Assembly (NCBI RefSeq): GCF_005503555.1
Contig: NZ_SCNG01000001.1
Location: forward strand, 1,426,001-1,490,000
DNA length: 64,000 nt
Direction: 5' to 3'
Origin: Rudaea sp. 3F27F6
GTDB taxonomy: Bacteria; Pseudomonadota; Gammaproteobacteria; Xanthomonadales; Rhodanobacteraceae
Shown here: piece by piece, positions 24,355 through 34,463 of the stretch
Layout: each line of letters starts with the position of its first letter
Position numbering within the stretch: the first letter of the stretch is position 1
Made by a program: the position numbers and the translations under genes
Notes under the pieces: generated by a model
What the model was told of the DNA's origin: nothing
What the model saw: only the letters and a program-made list of their open reading frames with translations
Database searches by the model: none

Positions 24355-25980
24355 TCAATGACTCACGTCACCGTGCGCGAGCATGCCCGGCTTGATCACC
24401 GGCGGCGTCGTGAAGGTGTGGTGCGGCGCCGGCGAAGGCACTTCCCACTCGAGGCCGTGCGCGCCTTCCCACGGACGCTGCGTCGCCTTGACGCCCGACT
24501 TCTTCGACACGGCGAAGATCGCGATCATCATGAACGGCGTCAGGAACATGCCGAACGCACCGATCGAGGAAATGAAGTTCCAATCGGCGAAGGCGACGTT
24601 GTAGTCCGGAATACGGCGCGGCATGCCGGCGAGGCCGAGGAAGTGCTGCGGGAAGAAGGTCAGGTTGACGAACACCATCGTCCACCAGAAATGGAACTTG
24701 CCCCAGGTCTCGTTGACCATGCGGCCGGTCCACTTCGGCCACCAGTAGTAGATCGCGGCGATGATCGAGAAGATCGCACCGGTCACGAGCACGTAGTGGA
24801 AGTGGGCGACGACGAAGTAAGTGTCGTGGTACTGGAAGTCGGCCGGCACGATCGCGAGCATGAGGCCGGAGAAACCGCCGATGGTGAACAGGATGACGAA
24901 GCCGATCGCCCAGAGCATCGGCGTCTCGAAGGTCATCGAGCCCTTCCACATCGTCGAGACCCAGTTGAACACCTTCACGCCGGTCGGGATCGCGATCAGC
25001 ATCGTCGAGTACATGAAGAACAGCTCGCCGCCGAGCGGCATGCCGACGGTGAACATGTGGTGCGCCCAGACGATGAACGACAGGAACGCGATCGAGGCCA
25101 CGGCGTACACCATCGCCTGATAGCCGAACAGCGGCTTGCGGCTGAAGGTCGGGATGATTTCCGACACGATGCCGAACGCCGGCAGAATCATGATGTAGAC
25201 CTCGGGGTGACCGAAGAACCAGAAGATGTGCTGGAACATCACCGGGTCGCCGCCGCCGGCGGCGTTGAAGAAGCTCGTGCCGAAGAACTTGTCGGTCAGC
25301 AGCATCGTCACCGCGCCCGCGAGCACCGGCATGACCGCGATCAGCAGGAACGCCGTGATCAGCCAGGTCCAGGTGAACAGCGGCATCTTGAGCAGGTCGA
25401 CGCCCGGCGCACGCATGTTGAGGATCGTCGCGATGATATTGATCGCGCCCATAATCGAAGAGATACCCATCATGTGCACCGCGAACACCATGAAGGCGAC
25501 CGAGGCGCCGCCCTGCAGGGCGAGCGGCGGGTACATGGTCCAGCCGCCGGCCGGGCCGCCGCCGGGCATGAACAGCGTGCCGAGCAGCATGAGGAAGGCG
25601 AACGGCATGATCCAGAACGACCAGTTGTTCATGCGCGGCAGGGCCATGTCGGGCGCGCCGATCTGCAGCGGAATCATCCAGTTGGCGAGGCCGACGAAGG
25701 CCGGCATGACCGCGCCGAAGATCATCACCAGCGCGTGCAGCGTGGTCATCTGATTGAAGAAGTACGGCTGCACGTGCTGCAGGCCGGGCGACATCAGCTC
25801 GGTGCGGATCACCACCGACATCGCCGCGCCGATCACCGCCATCGTGAACGCGAAGATCAGGTACAGCGTACCGATGTCCTTGTGGTTGGTCGTGAACAGC
25901 CAGCGATCAAGAAAGCCTTCCGGCTTGTGATCGTGGTCGTCGTGGGCGTGGTCGTCTGCGTGCGCGGCGGTGTTGGCCAT
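24355..25980 (-). CDS. ctaD: cytochrome c oxidase subunit I (aa3 type)
   Basis: 541 residues, 12 membrane helices: the catalytic subunit reducing O2 at the heme a3-CuB centre. Visible are the heme a ligand in FNQMTTLHALVMIFG, the CuB/Tyr cross-link region FWFFGHPEVYIMILPAFG, the histidine pair in VWAHHMFTVG, and heme ligands in DTYFVVAHFHYVLVTG. This places it in the A-type aa3 family. It has an unusual histidine-rich N-terminus (HADDHAHDDHDHK). The ATG at 25980 is preceded by AAGGGT. Upstream is ctaC, downstream the small assembly protein and ctaG. Confidence 0.98.
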   Translation of the reverse strand: MANTAAHADDHAHDDHDHKPEGFLDRWLFTTNHKDIGTLYLIFAFTMAVIGAAMSVVIRTELMSPGLQHVQPYFFNQMTTLHALVMIFGAVMPAFVGLANWMIPLQIGAPDMALPRMNNWSFWIMPFAFLMLLGTLFMPGGGPAGGWTMYPPLALQGGASVAFMVFAVHMMGISSIMGAINIIATILNMRAPGVDLLKMPLFTWTWLITAFLLIAVMPVLAGAVTMLLTDKFFGTSFFNAAGGGDPVMFQHIFWFFGHPEVYIMILPAFGIVSEIIPTFSRKPLFGYQAMVYAVASIAFLSFIVWAHHMFTVGMPLGGELFFMYSTMLIAIPTGVKVFNWVSTMWKGSMTFETPMLWAIGFVILFTIGGFSGLMLAIVPADFQYHDTYFVVAHFHYVLVTGAIFSIIAAIYYWWPKWTGRMVNETWGKFHFWWTMVFVNLTFFPQHFLGLAGMPRRIPDYNVAFADWNFISSIGAFGMFLTPFMMIAIFAVSKKSGVKATQRPWEGAHGLEWEVPSPAPHHTFTTPPVIKPGMLAHGDVSH

Positions 25981-26066
25981 GATTGGAACCCTTATTTTTG
26001 CGATCATCCCTGATCGCGAGAATCACAAAGCGGTCGTCCTGACCGCACTTTTCAATTGAGCGCCAC

Positions 26067-26981
26067 TTAGCCGTGCGACGGCGCAGCGGGGGGATTCTGT
26101 TGCGCGACCGGCGCAGCGGCGGCCGCAGCGGCAGGCGGGTTTTGCGCCGCTTCCTGCTGGTCGAGCCAAGCCTTGAACTCTTCGGGCGGCACGGCCTTGA
26201 CCACGATCGGCATAAAGCCGTGGTCCTGGCCGCACAGCTCGGCGCACTGGCCGCGGTAGATGCCCGGCTCGCGGATGTTGGTCCACGTGTCGTTGATGAT
26301 TCCGGGGATCGCGTCGGACTTCCAGCCGAGCGCCGGCACCCACCAGGAGTGGATGACGTCGTCGCCGGTGATGACGAAACGCACCTTGGTGTTGGTCGGC
26401 AGCACGAGCGGCTTGTCGACGTCGAGCAGGTAGGTGTTCTCGCCCTGCGCGTTCTTCACGTCGGCCGGGTTGAGGCCGGAGTGCAGCTGGCGCGTGCGGT
26501 CGCTCACGCCGTCAAGCTTGGAGATGAAACGCACGTGGTAGGCCTTGTCGCCCCAGTTGACGTAGTCGTAGCCCCACTTCCACTGATAGCCGGTGATCTT
26601 CACCGTCATCTGCGATTCGTTGGTGTAGGCCTCGCTGATCAGCACCTTGGTCGCCGGGTAGGCCATGCCGACCAGGATCAGGATCGGCGTCACCGTCCAC
26701 AGAATCTCGGCCTTGGTGTTATGCGACCACGTCGCCGCGACCGCGCCTTTGGATTTGCGGAACTTGAACATGGCGATGAACATCGCGCCGAACACGATCG
26801 CGCCGATGACGACGCAGATCCACAGCGTCAGCATGTGCAGGTCGTAGGCTTCCTGTGACGTCTGCGTCACGCCCGGGTGCATGTTGAGCTGCCACGGTGC
26901 ACGCTCGGCCGCCGCGAGAGCCACCGACCAGCCCGCCGCCAGCACGGCCCCCAATCCCAACTTGCCCACAACTCGATTCAT
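26067..26981 (-). CDS. ctaC: cytochrome c oxidase subunit II
   Basis: 304 residues: a signal peptide/first helix (LGLGAVLAAGWSVALAAAE), two membrane helices, then the periplasmic cupredoxin domain that accepts electrons from cytochrome c. CuA ligands are in DDVIHSWWVP and YRGQCAELCGQDHGFMP (Cys, Glu, Cys, His). The C-terminus is a low-complexity alanine/proline/glutamine tail (NPPAAAAAAAPVAQQNPPAAP) with no fused cytochrome c domain. It is the first structural gene of the oxidase operon. The ATG at 26981 is chosen because the signal peptide starts there. Confidence 0.97.
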   Translation of the reverse strand: MNRVVGKLGLGAVLAAGWSVALAAAERAPWQLNMHPGVTQTSQEAYDLHMLTLWICVVIGAIVFGAMFIAMFKFRKSKGAVAATWSHNTKAEILWTVTPILILVGMAYPATKVLISEAYTNESQMTVKITGYQWKWGYDYVNWGDKAYHVRFISKLDGVSDRTRQLHSGLNPADVKNAQGENTYLLDVDKPLVLPTNTKVRFVITGDDVIHSWWVPALGWKSDAIPGIINDTWTNIREPGIYRGQCAELCGQDHGFMPIVVKAVPPEEFKAWLDQQEAAQNPPAAAAAAAPVAQQNPPAAPSHG

Positions 26982-27139
26982 TCCATCACCTAGATGTTTG
27001 ATATCCATCCGCTCGCGCAGAGGCCGCTTTTGCGTTCTGCCCGGACCGCGGAAATTCACCGCCGGCCATCCTGACCGCAGTACGTTTCACGCGATCGTCC
27101 GTGACCGCCAAATCGCAACGAGGCCGTCCCGGCCCCTCT

Positions 27140-27655
27140 TCAATCCACTTCTTCGCCGCTTCGCCTGGCATGCGCGAGCAGCTCGTTCAACTGTCGCGCC
27201 AGCGCGGCACGCTCGGCTTCGTTCAAAAACCGGCCGATCTCGGTCTCGCGCCCGTGCGAACGCAGCACGAGCCGGCTCGGCCAGCCGAACCTGCGGCCCG
27301 GCTTCAGCTCCAGACGCGCCCAGTACGGGTGAAACCGCGGCGGTTCCGCGCTCGCGTCCGTACGCGCGACCTCCACTGCCGATGCGCTCAGCGTAATCAC
27401 CTCGCCCGCGGCGCTTTTGCGCCAGACGCGGCTCAGGGCATACGCCACCACACCCAACTCCAGCACGGCGAAGAACGGTGCGAACACGTTGCCGCGCCAC
27501 GCCGCCAAGCCCGCAAAACTTCCCGCGGCCATGCTCTGCATGGCGAGGAACAGCCAAAGACCCGCGCGCGTCAGCGATCGATGCGGCAGGATCATCAGCC
27601 TTGCCGGCAGCGTCGAAGCCGCTTTCAGCGTCTCGTTCATCGCGCGCCAAGCCAT
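27140..27655 (-). CDS. DUF2244 domain membrane protein
   Basis: About 171 residues. Two membrane helices (AGLWLFLAMQSMAAGSFAGLAA and FAPFFAVLELGVVAYALSRV) are followed by a cytoplasmic or periplasmic domain with the DUF2244 signature (ITLSASAVEVART, WARLELKPGRRFGWPSRLVLRSHGRETEIGRFL). DUF2244 genes usually lie just upstream of ctaC, as here, pointing to a role in the oxidase system that is still undefined. The start is ambiguous between ATG at 27655 and ATG at 27640; neither has a strong ribosome binding site. Confidence 0.83.
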   Translation of the reverse strand: MAWRAMNETLKAASTLPARLMILPHRSLTRAGLWLFLAMQSMAAGSFAGLAAWRGNVFAPFFAVLELGVVAYALSRVWRKSAAGEVITLSASAVEVARTDASAEPPRFHPYWARLELKPGRRFGWPSRLVLRSHGRETEIGRFLNEAERAALARQLNELLAHARRSGEEVD

Positions 27656-27905
27656 TAAAGCCCATAAATGATAGTGAGCGCGCCGAAACCGGGCAAGAGA
27701 CGATGTTGTTCCGACGCGGATTTCCGCACAACGCCGCGGCCCCGGCGGCGCATCGCCTGCGACATTTTGCCTCGCCCGCGACCGCTTCCGCGCACCTCGC
27801 GGCGATGTTCGGCTCGCCGAGCCTCGACTCGCCGCCGCGTCGCCGGAGCGCACCAAAGGCGCCGATTCTTCACGTCGATGCGTGGCGAAATGCCCGCGAG
27901 CGCAC

Positions 27906-27919
27906 CGAATACGTATGCA
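27906..27919. promoter_or_regulatory. candidate LacI-family operator before the GH13 alpha-glucosidase
   Basis: CGAATACGTATGCA, a 14-bp near-palindrome with central CG, differs by one base from the site at 37017. It lies about 100 bp before the alpha-glucosidase ATG in a 362-bp interval (27656-28017) with no gene I can support. Assignment to the regulator at 50607-51638 is inference. Confidence 0.7.
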
Positions 27920-28017
27920 GCTTTCTTCGCACGCGCACAGCGCGCGCTAAGCTCACCGCCCAAGAAATCAAGGCGACGCGCGCACCGCGCGCAACCGCCA
28001 CGGGGAGCCGATTTTTC

Positions 28018-29637
<1,620 letters not shown>

Positions 29638-29652
29638 GCCGAAGACCCGCAC

Positions 29653-31872
29653 ATGATTCTCAAAGCCGTCGCCGCCACCGCTTTGTTGACCTCGATATCC
29701 GCCGCGGCCGCCGTCGCCGACACCGACGGATTCGTCATTTGGCAGAACTTCATCGCTTTCGAGAACCGGCACGCAGGCGCCGCTGTGGAAAAAGCCGGCT
29801 ATCGCCTCGACTCGAACGGCACGGCGCGGACGATTCCGATGCAGGCGATGCGCAGCGAAACCGCGAGCCCGATCGTCGATGCGCTGTTCGCGCTCGCCCA
29901 AGTCGAAGCCGACGGCGCCAAGACCAAGGCCCTGACCGACGGCGCCTACAACCACGGCAAGCCGATTGCGTGCGACTGCTTCGTCACCGGCGTGAAGTGG
30001 CCTTTCGTCTGGACGCGCGATTCGGCCTATTCGATCGACCTCGGCCTTGCCTGGCTCGACCCGGCGCGCTCGCGGCGCACGCTCGACTTCAAACTCTCCG
30101 ACGTGCGCGAAGCCTCTGCGCAGCAGGGACTTTACGTCGTGCAGGACACGGGCTCGGGCGGAAGCTGGCCGATTTCGACCGACCGCGTCGCCTGGTTCCT
30201 CGGCGCGCGCCGCTTGCTCGACGACAAGGCGTTCGCCGACAAGACGTACAAGGCGCTCAAGGACACGCTCGCGCAGGACAAGCAATATGTCTTCGACGCG
30301 CAGTTCGGCCTCTACCGCGGTGAAACCTCGTTCCTCGACTGGCGTGAACAGACCTATCCGGTCTGGACGGAAAAGAACGTGCGCTTCATCGCCGAGTCGT
30401 TCGCGCTGTCGACCAACGTGTTGCACTACGAGGCGCTGCGCCTCGCCGCAACGATGGCGCAGGCGCGCAACGACGCAGCCGCAGCGCAATACCGCAACGA
30501 AGCCGATGCCCTGCGCGCGGCGATCGACCACCGTTTCTGGCGCGAAGACCGCGGCCTCTACATGAGCTATATCGGCCCCGCGGATGGGCCGCAGACGATC
30601 GAAGCCTACGACCTGCTCGGCACCTCGCTCGCGATTCTCGCCGACATACCCGCGCCCGACCGCGCGCGCAAGGCGCTCGCGAACTACCCGACCTGGCCGG
30701 CCGGCAGCCCGGTGATCTGGCCCGAGCACCGCGACGCCGCGATCTACCACAACCGCGCGATCTGGCCGTTCGTTTCCGCTTATGCGCTGCGCGCGGCGCG
30801 CAAGCTCGACGACGGCAAACGCATCGCGCACGAGCTGCTCTCGATCCTGCGCGGCGCGGCGCTGTCGGGCTCCAACTACGAGAACTACGAACTCGTCAGC
30901 GGCGCCGTCCACGTCGAAGACGGCAAATGGAGCGGCCCAGTCGTCAACTCTCCGCGCCAGCTCTGGTCGATCGCGGCGATGCTCGACGCGGTCGTGCAGG
31001 GCGTGTTCGGGGTCGACGGCGACAAGATCGAACCAAAGATTCCTGCCGAACTCGTGCCGATGCTGTTCGGCACGCGCAACGAAATCCGTCTGCATCTGGC
31101 CGACCGCGACATCGTCCTGGTCAAGCCTGCGCATTTCGACCAGGATAATCTGCTCGTCGCCGGCGAAACCGAGCGCAAAGGCAAGAACGTACGCGTGCAG
31201 CTGCGCAGCGCGGAGGCGACGCCGATGGCGTTGCGGTTCAACAGCGTGCAATTCGCGCCCGACACGCCCGAGATCATTCCGACCGCGCCGAAGATCGCCG
31301 ACGGCAGCCATGCGCCCGTGCGCTTCTGGCTCGACGGCAAACCCGTGCAGACCTGGAAGCCCGGCAGCGACCAGGCGCTCAAGAGCGTCGAGATCGCCGA
31401 CACCGGCGCCTTGCAAAGCCTGTGGACGACGCGCGTCGATCCGACCAGCCAGCTCGAATCGCTGCCCGGCCCGATCGTGCGCCTCGGCCAGTTCGACGAC
31501 GTCGGCGGCGCGTGGCCGCGAACCTGGACGCCCACGCGCGATGGCCGCTACCAGCTGCGCCTCGGCTACGAAAATCCGCACGGCCCGATCAACACCGGCG
31601 TCACCGCCGCAGTGAAGACGCTCGCGATCGACTGCGGCGGCGAGGCGAAGCAGAGCGCGCCGCTGGTGATGCCGCACACCGTCGCCAAAGATCTCTCGAC
31701 CGCGGCCGCGTTCACCGCGAAGGCCGGCAAGAAGTGCACGTTCACCCTTGAACAAGGCTTCAACATGAGCTTTTTGTCACGCAACCGGCTCTACACCGGC
31801 GAACAGGGCGGCGAGAAAGGCCCGGTCAACGACGCGGACTACGGCACGCTGCGCATCGTGCCGTTGCCGTAG
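29653..31872 (+). CDS. exported six-hairpin (alpha/alpha)6-barrel glycosidase, GH15/GH63-like
   Basis: 739 residues. The signal peptide (LKAVAATALLTSISAAAAVA) indicates export. The catalytic-type barrel includes FVTGVKWPFVWTRDSAYSID, REQTYPVWTEKNVRFIAESF and WPEHRDAAIYHNRAIWPFVS, arranged as in amylo-1,6-glucosidase/GH63-like six-hairpin enzymes. The C-terminal 200 residues are beta-rich. It probably trims starch-derived oligosaccharides in the periplasm, inferred from its place between the alpha-glucosidase and the sugar transporter. Catalytic acids cannot be assigned with certainty. Confidence 0.78.
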   Translation: MILKAVAATALLTSISAAAAVADTDGFVIWQNFIAFENRHAGAAVEKAGYRLDSNGTARTIPMQAMRSETASPIVDALFALAQVEADGAKTKALTDGAYNHGKPIACDCFVTGVKWPFVWTRDSAYSIDLGLAWLDPARSRRTLDFKLSDVREASAQQGLYVVQDTGSGGSWPISTDRVAWFLGARRLLDDKAFADKTYKALKDTLAQDKQYVFDAQFGLYRGETSFLDWREQTYPVWTEKNVRFIAESFALSTNVLHYEALRLAATMAQARNDAAAAQYRNEADALRAAIDHRFWREDRGLYMSYIGPADGPQTIEAYDLLGTSLAILADIPAPDRARKALANYPTWPAGSPVIWPEHRDAAIYHNRAIWPFVSAYALRAARKLDDGKRIAHELLSILRGAALSGSNYENYELVSGAVHVEDGKWSGPVVNSPRQLWSIAAMLDAVVQGVFGVDGDKIEPKIPAELVPMLFGTRNEIRLHLADRDIVLVKPAHFDQDNLLVAGETERKGKNVRVQLRSAEATPMALRFNSVQFAPDTPEIIPTAPKIADGSHAPVRFWLDGKPVQTWKPGSDQALKSVEIADTGALQSLWTTRVDPTSQLESLPGPIVRLGQFDDVGGAWPRTWTPTRDGRYQLRLGYENPHGPINTGVTAAVKTLAIDCGGEAKQSAPLVMPHTVAKDLSTAAAFTAKAGKKCTFTLEQGFNMSFLSRNRLYTGEQGGEKGPVNDADYGTLRIVPLP

Positions 31873-31877
31873 CTTTT

Positions 31878-32011
31878 CCTTCTCCCGCCGGGAGAAGGTG
31901 CCCGAAGGGCGGATGAGGGACGCACGTTTCGATCTATTCAATCGCTTCATCCATTGCCAGGCTTTCCCCTCATCCGGCGCTTCGCGCCACCTTCTCCCGC
32001 AGGGAGAAGGG
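31878..32011. repeat. CTTCTCCC-type intergenic repeat, copy 2
   Basis: Two facing hairpin modules (CTTCTCCCGCCGGGAGAAGG and CTTCTCCCGCAGGGAGAAGG) with GGTGCCCGAAGGGCGGATGA and CCCCTCATCCGGCGCTTCGC between, the same design as 904-1040. It lies between the glycosidase and transporter genes and could attenuate transcription there. Confidence 0.8.
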
Positions 32012-32037
32012 AAGAAATACTTTTTCGCGAGTTCTTG

Positions 32038-33504
32038 ATGACGAACAAACCCAACCTGAGTTTCTGGCAAATCTGGAACATGTGTTTCGGATTTCTCGGC
32101 ATCCAGTTCGGCTTCGCCCTGCAGAACTCGAACGTGAGCCGCATCTTCCAGACGCTCGGCGCGAGCGTGGACGATATCCCGGTACTGTGGATCGCGGCGC
32201 CGCTGACCGGCCTCGTCGTGCAGCCGATCGTCGGCTATCTGTCCGACCGCACCTGGACGCGGCTCGGCCGGCGGCGGCCGTATTTTCTCGTCGGCGCGAT
32301 CGCCGCGACGCTCGCGTTGATCGCGATGCCGAACTCGTCCGCGCTGTGGATCGCGGCCGGCCTGCTGTGGATTCTCGACGCCTCGATCAATATCTCGATG
32401 GAGCCGTTCCGCGCTTTCGTCGGCGACCAGCTGCCGACCGCGCAGCGGCCGAGCGGCTATGCGATGCAGAGCTTCTTCATCGGCACGGGCTCGATCATCG
32501 CGAGCCTGCTGCCTTGGCTGCTCGCTCAGTTCGGCGTCGCCAACGTCGCCGCAGCCGGCGCGGTGCCGGACACGGTCAAATATTCGTTCTATCTCGGCGC
32601 GGTCGTGTTGTTCGGCGCAATCCTGTGGACCGTGCTGTCGACGCGCGAGTATCCGCCTGAAGTGCTGCGCGATTCGTCCGATACGCCCGCAGCCGATGCA
32701 GCAGCGTCGCGCGATACGTCACGCGCGACGACCGCCGATCTGCTGTGGCTGATTGTGGGCATCGCGATCGCCGCCGCGGTCTGGCACTTCAAGATCGACA
32801 AGCAGCTTTATCTGCTAGCCGGCATGATCGCGGCCTACGGCCTGCTGCAACTCATCGCCGGCGCGATGCGCACGCACAACATCCTCACCGACATCGTCGG
32901 CGATCTGCGCGCAATGCCGCAGACGATGCGCCAGCTCGCCGTTGTCCAGTTTTTTTCCTGGTTCGCCTTGTTCGCGATGTGGATCTACACGACGAGCGCA
33001 GTAACCGAAGTTCACTTCGCGACAAAGGACGCCGCCAGCGCCGCGTACAACGAAGGCGCGAACTGGGTCGGAGTGCTGTTCGCCGCCTACAACGGCTTCG
33101 CCGCGGGCGCGGCGATCCTGATCGCACCGATGACGCGGCGGCTCGGCCTGCGCCTGACCCATCTCGTCAACCTCGCGCTCGGCGGCCTCGGCCTGCTGTC
33201 GTTCCTCTTTATTCGCGACCCGCACTGGCTGATCGCCTCGACGGTCGGCATCGGCTTCGCCTGGGCGTCGATCCTGTCGATTCCCTATGCCCTGCTCTCC
33301 GACAGCGTGCCGGCGCAGAAGATGGGCGTATACATGGGCATCTTCAATTTCTTCATCGTGATTCCGCAGTTGCTCGCGGCGAGCGTGCTCGGTTTTCTGC
33401 TCAAGACTTTTTTCGGTGGTGCGCCGATGGCGGCGTTGGCGATCGGTGGGGTTAGTCTCATCTTGGCGGGGGTTTGCACGCTGCGCGTGCGGGAGACGGC
33501 GTAG
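32038..33504 (+). CDS. MFS sugar transporter (SLC45/GPH-like)
   Basis: 488 residues with 12 membrane helices. The start SFWQIWNMCFGFLGIQFGFALQNSNVSRIFQTLGA and the loop GYLSDRTWTRLGRRRPYF are typical of SLC45-type disaccharide:H+ symporters used for maltose/maltodextrin in Xanthomonadales and Caulobacter. It would move oligosaccharides across the inner membrane for the cytoplasmic alpha-glucosidase. The ATG at 32038 is used because the upstream frame simply reads through the repeat. It ends in front of a large repeat. Confidence 0.9.
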   Translation: MTNKPNLSFWQIWNMCFGFLGIQFGFALQNSNVSRIFQTLGASVDDIPVLWIAAPLTGLVVQPIVGYLSDRTWTRLGRRRPYFLVGAIAATLALIAMPNSSALWIAAGLLWILDASINISMEPFRAFVGDQLPTAQRPSGYAMQSFFIGTGSIIASLLPWLLAQFGVANVAAAGAVPDTVKYSFYLGAVVLFGAILWTVLSTREYPPEVLRDSSDTPAADAAASRDTSRATTADLLWLIVGIAIAAAVWHFKIDKQLYLLAGMIAAYGLLQLIAGAMRTHNILTDIVGDLRAMPQTMRQLAVVQFFSWFALFAMWIYTTSAVTEVHFATKDAASAAYNEGANWVGVLFAAYNGFAAGAAILIAPMTRRLGLRLTHLVNLALGGLGLLSFLFIRDPHWLIASTVGIGFAWASILSIPYALLSDSVPAQKMGVYMGIFNFFIVIPQLLAASVLGFLLKTFFGGAPMAALAIGGVSLILAGVCTLRVRETA

Positions 33505-33587
33505 GACGCGCTTTGCGTGTTCGTTTTCTCTCTTGGTCCGAGAGTTTTCGTAGGGGTGCGATTTATCGCGCGCGGCTTTGCTTCTTT

Positions 33588-34388
33588 CGCTCGTCATTCC
33601 TGCGGAAGCAGGGCTTTCAATAGCCGCAAGGCTGGTCATCCAGCTCCTGCTCTCGCTCGTCATTCCCGCGTGCTTCTAGCGGGAATCCAGCGACTTTGCT
33701 TTGGTTTTTTGTTGGTCTAAAAGCAAAGGCTTCCACTCGTCCTGCGGACGAGCGGGTCACTTTCTTGTCTCCAGCGACAAGAAAGTAACCAAAGAAACGC
33801 CGCCCCGGGAGCCGCGCCCTCCGCGCTACGCGCTACGGGTGTGCGAGGCCATGCCGGGGTTCGCTCGATGGACATCCCTGTCCATTCGCGAACTCGCGCG
33901 CATCCTGCGCGCGACCCTGAAGGGCGAATCCGTCATGCCCTCGCCGCGGCTGACGGGGACCCGAGATCAAAAGACAGATCAAGAGCCTGCACGAAGGTCG
34001 CTGTGGCTTTGGCGCGCACGAAGCGCGCTGCTCCGGCTCCCGGGTCCCCATTACATTGCGGCGGCAGCGGACGACCAGGCCCCGCCGGGGTGCGCGCGAG
34101 GATCGCGCGCATTCCGCTATTGCACACGGATGTGCAATTAGCGGAACCCGGCCGTTGGCGCGGACCCTATGGGCAGGATGCCCATAGGGCGCAATGTTCT
34201 GGGGCGGCGTTTCTTTGGTTACTTTCTTGTCGCTGCTGACAAGAAAGTGACCCACTCGCCCGCAGGGCGAGTGGAAGCTCTGCTCTTAGACCAAAAAAAG
34301 CAAAGTCACTGGATCCCCGCCAGAAGCGCGCGGGGATGACGAGCAAGAGAAGAGCTGGATTCCCGCTTCCGCGGGAACGACGAGCAAA
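33588..34388. repeat. large palindromic non-coding repeat, copy 1 (about 0.8 kb)
   Basis: Outer flanks are facing GTCATTCC-type hairpins (33591 and 34380). Inside them are facing copies of CTTCCACTCG...GAGCGGGTCACTTTCTTGTC (about 33730-33780) and its reverse complement (about 34228-34275). The core holds a chain of smaller hairpins, for example GTTCGC..TGGACA/TGTCCA..GCGAAC near 33860-33890, GCTATTGCACA/TGTGCAATTAGC near 34120-34142 and CTATGGGCA/TGCCCATAG near 34167-34188. A near-identical copy is at 56937-57733. No credible gene is inside. It occupies the gap between the convergent transporter and GH31 genes (33505-34463). Confidence 0.85.
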
Positions 34389-34463
34389 AAAGTAACCACG
34401 AACGGCAGAGAGAAAACCCGTCAGCAATGAATTTCGCATTGCCGAGAAAAACGACCTCGCTCT

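Noticed and set aside
33833-34255. Small ORFs inside the large repeats (also around 57194-57500)
   Set aside because: They follow the inverted repeats, occur on both strands, start and stop inside hairpins and lack ribosome binding sites. Similar frames are often annotated as hypothetical proteins, but the element looks non-coding.
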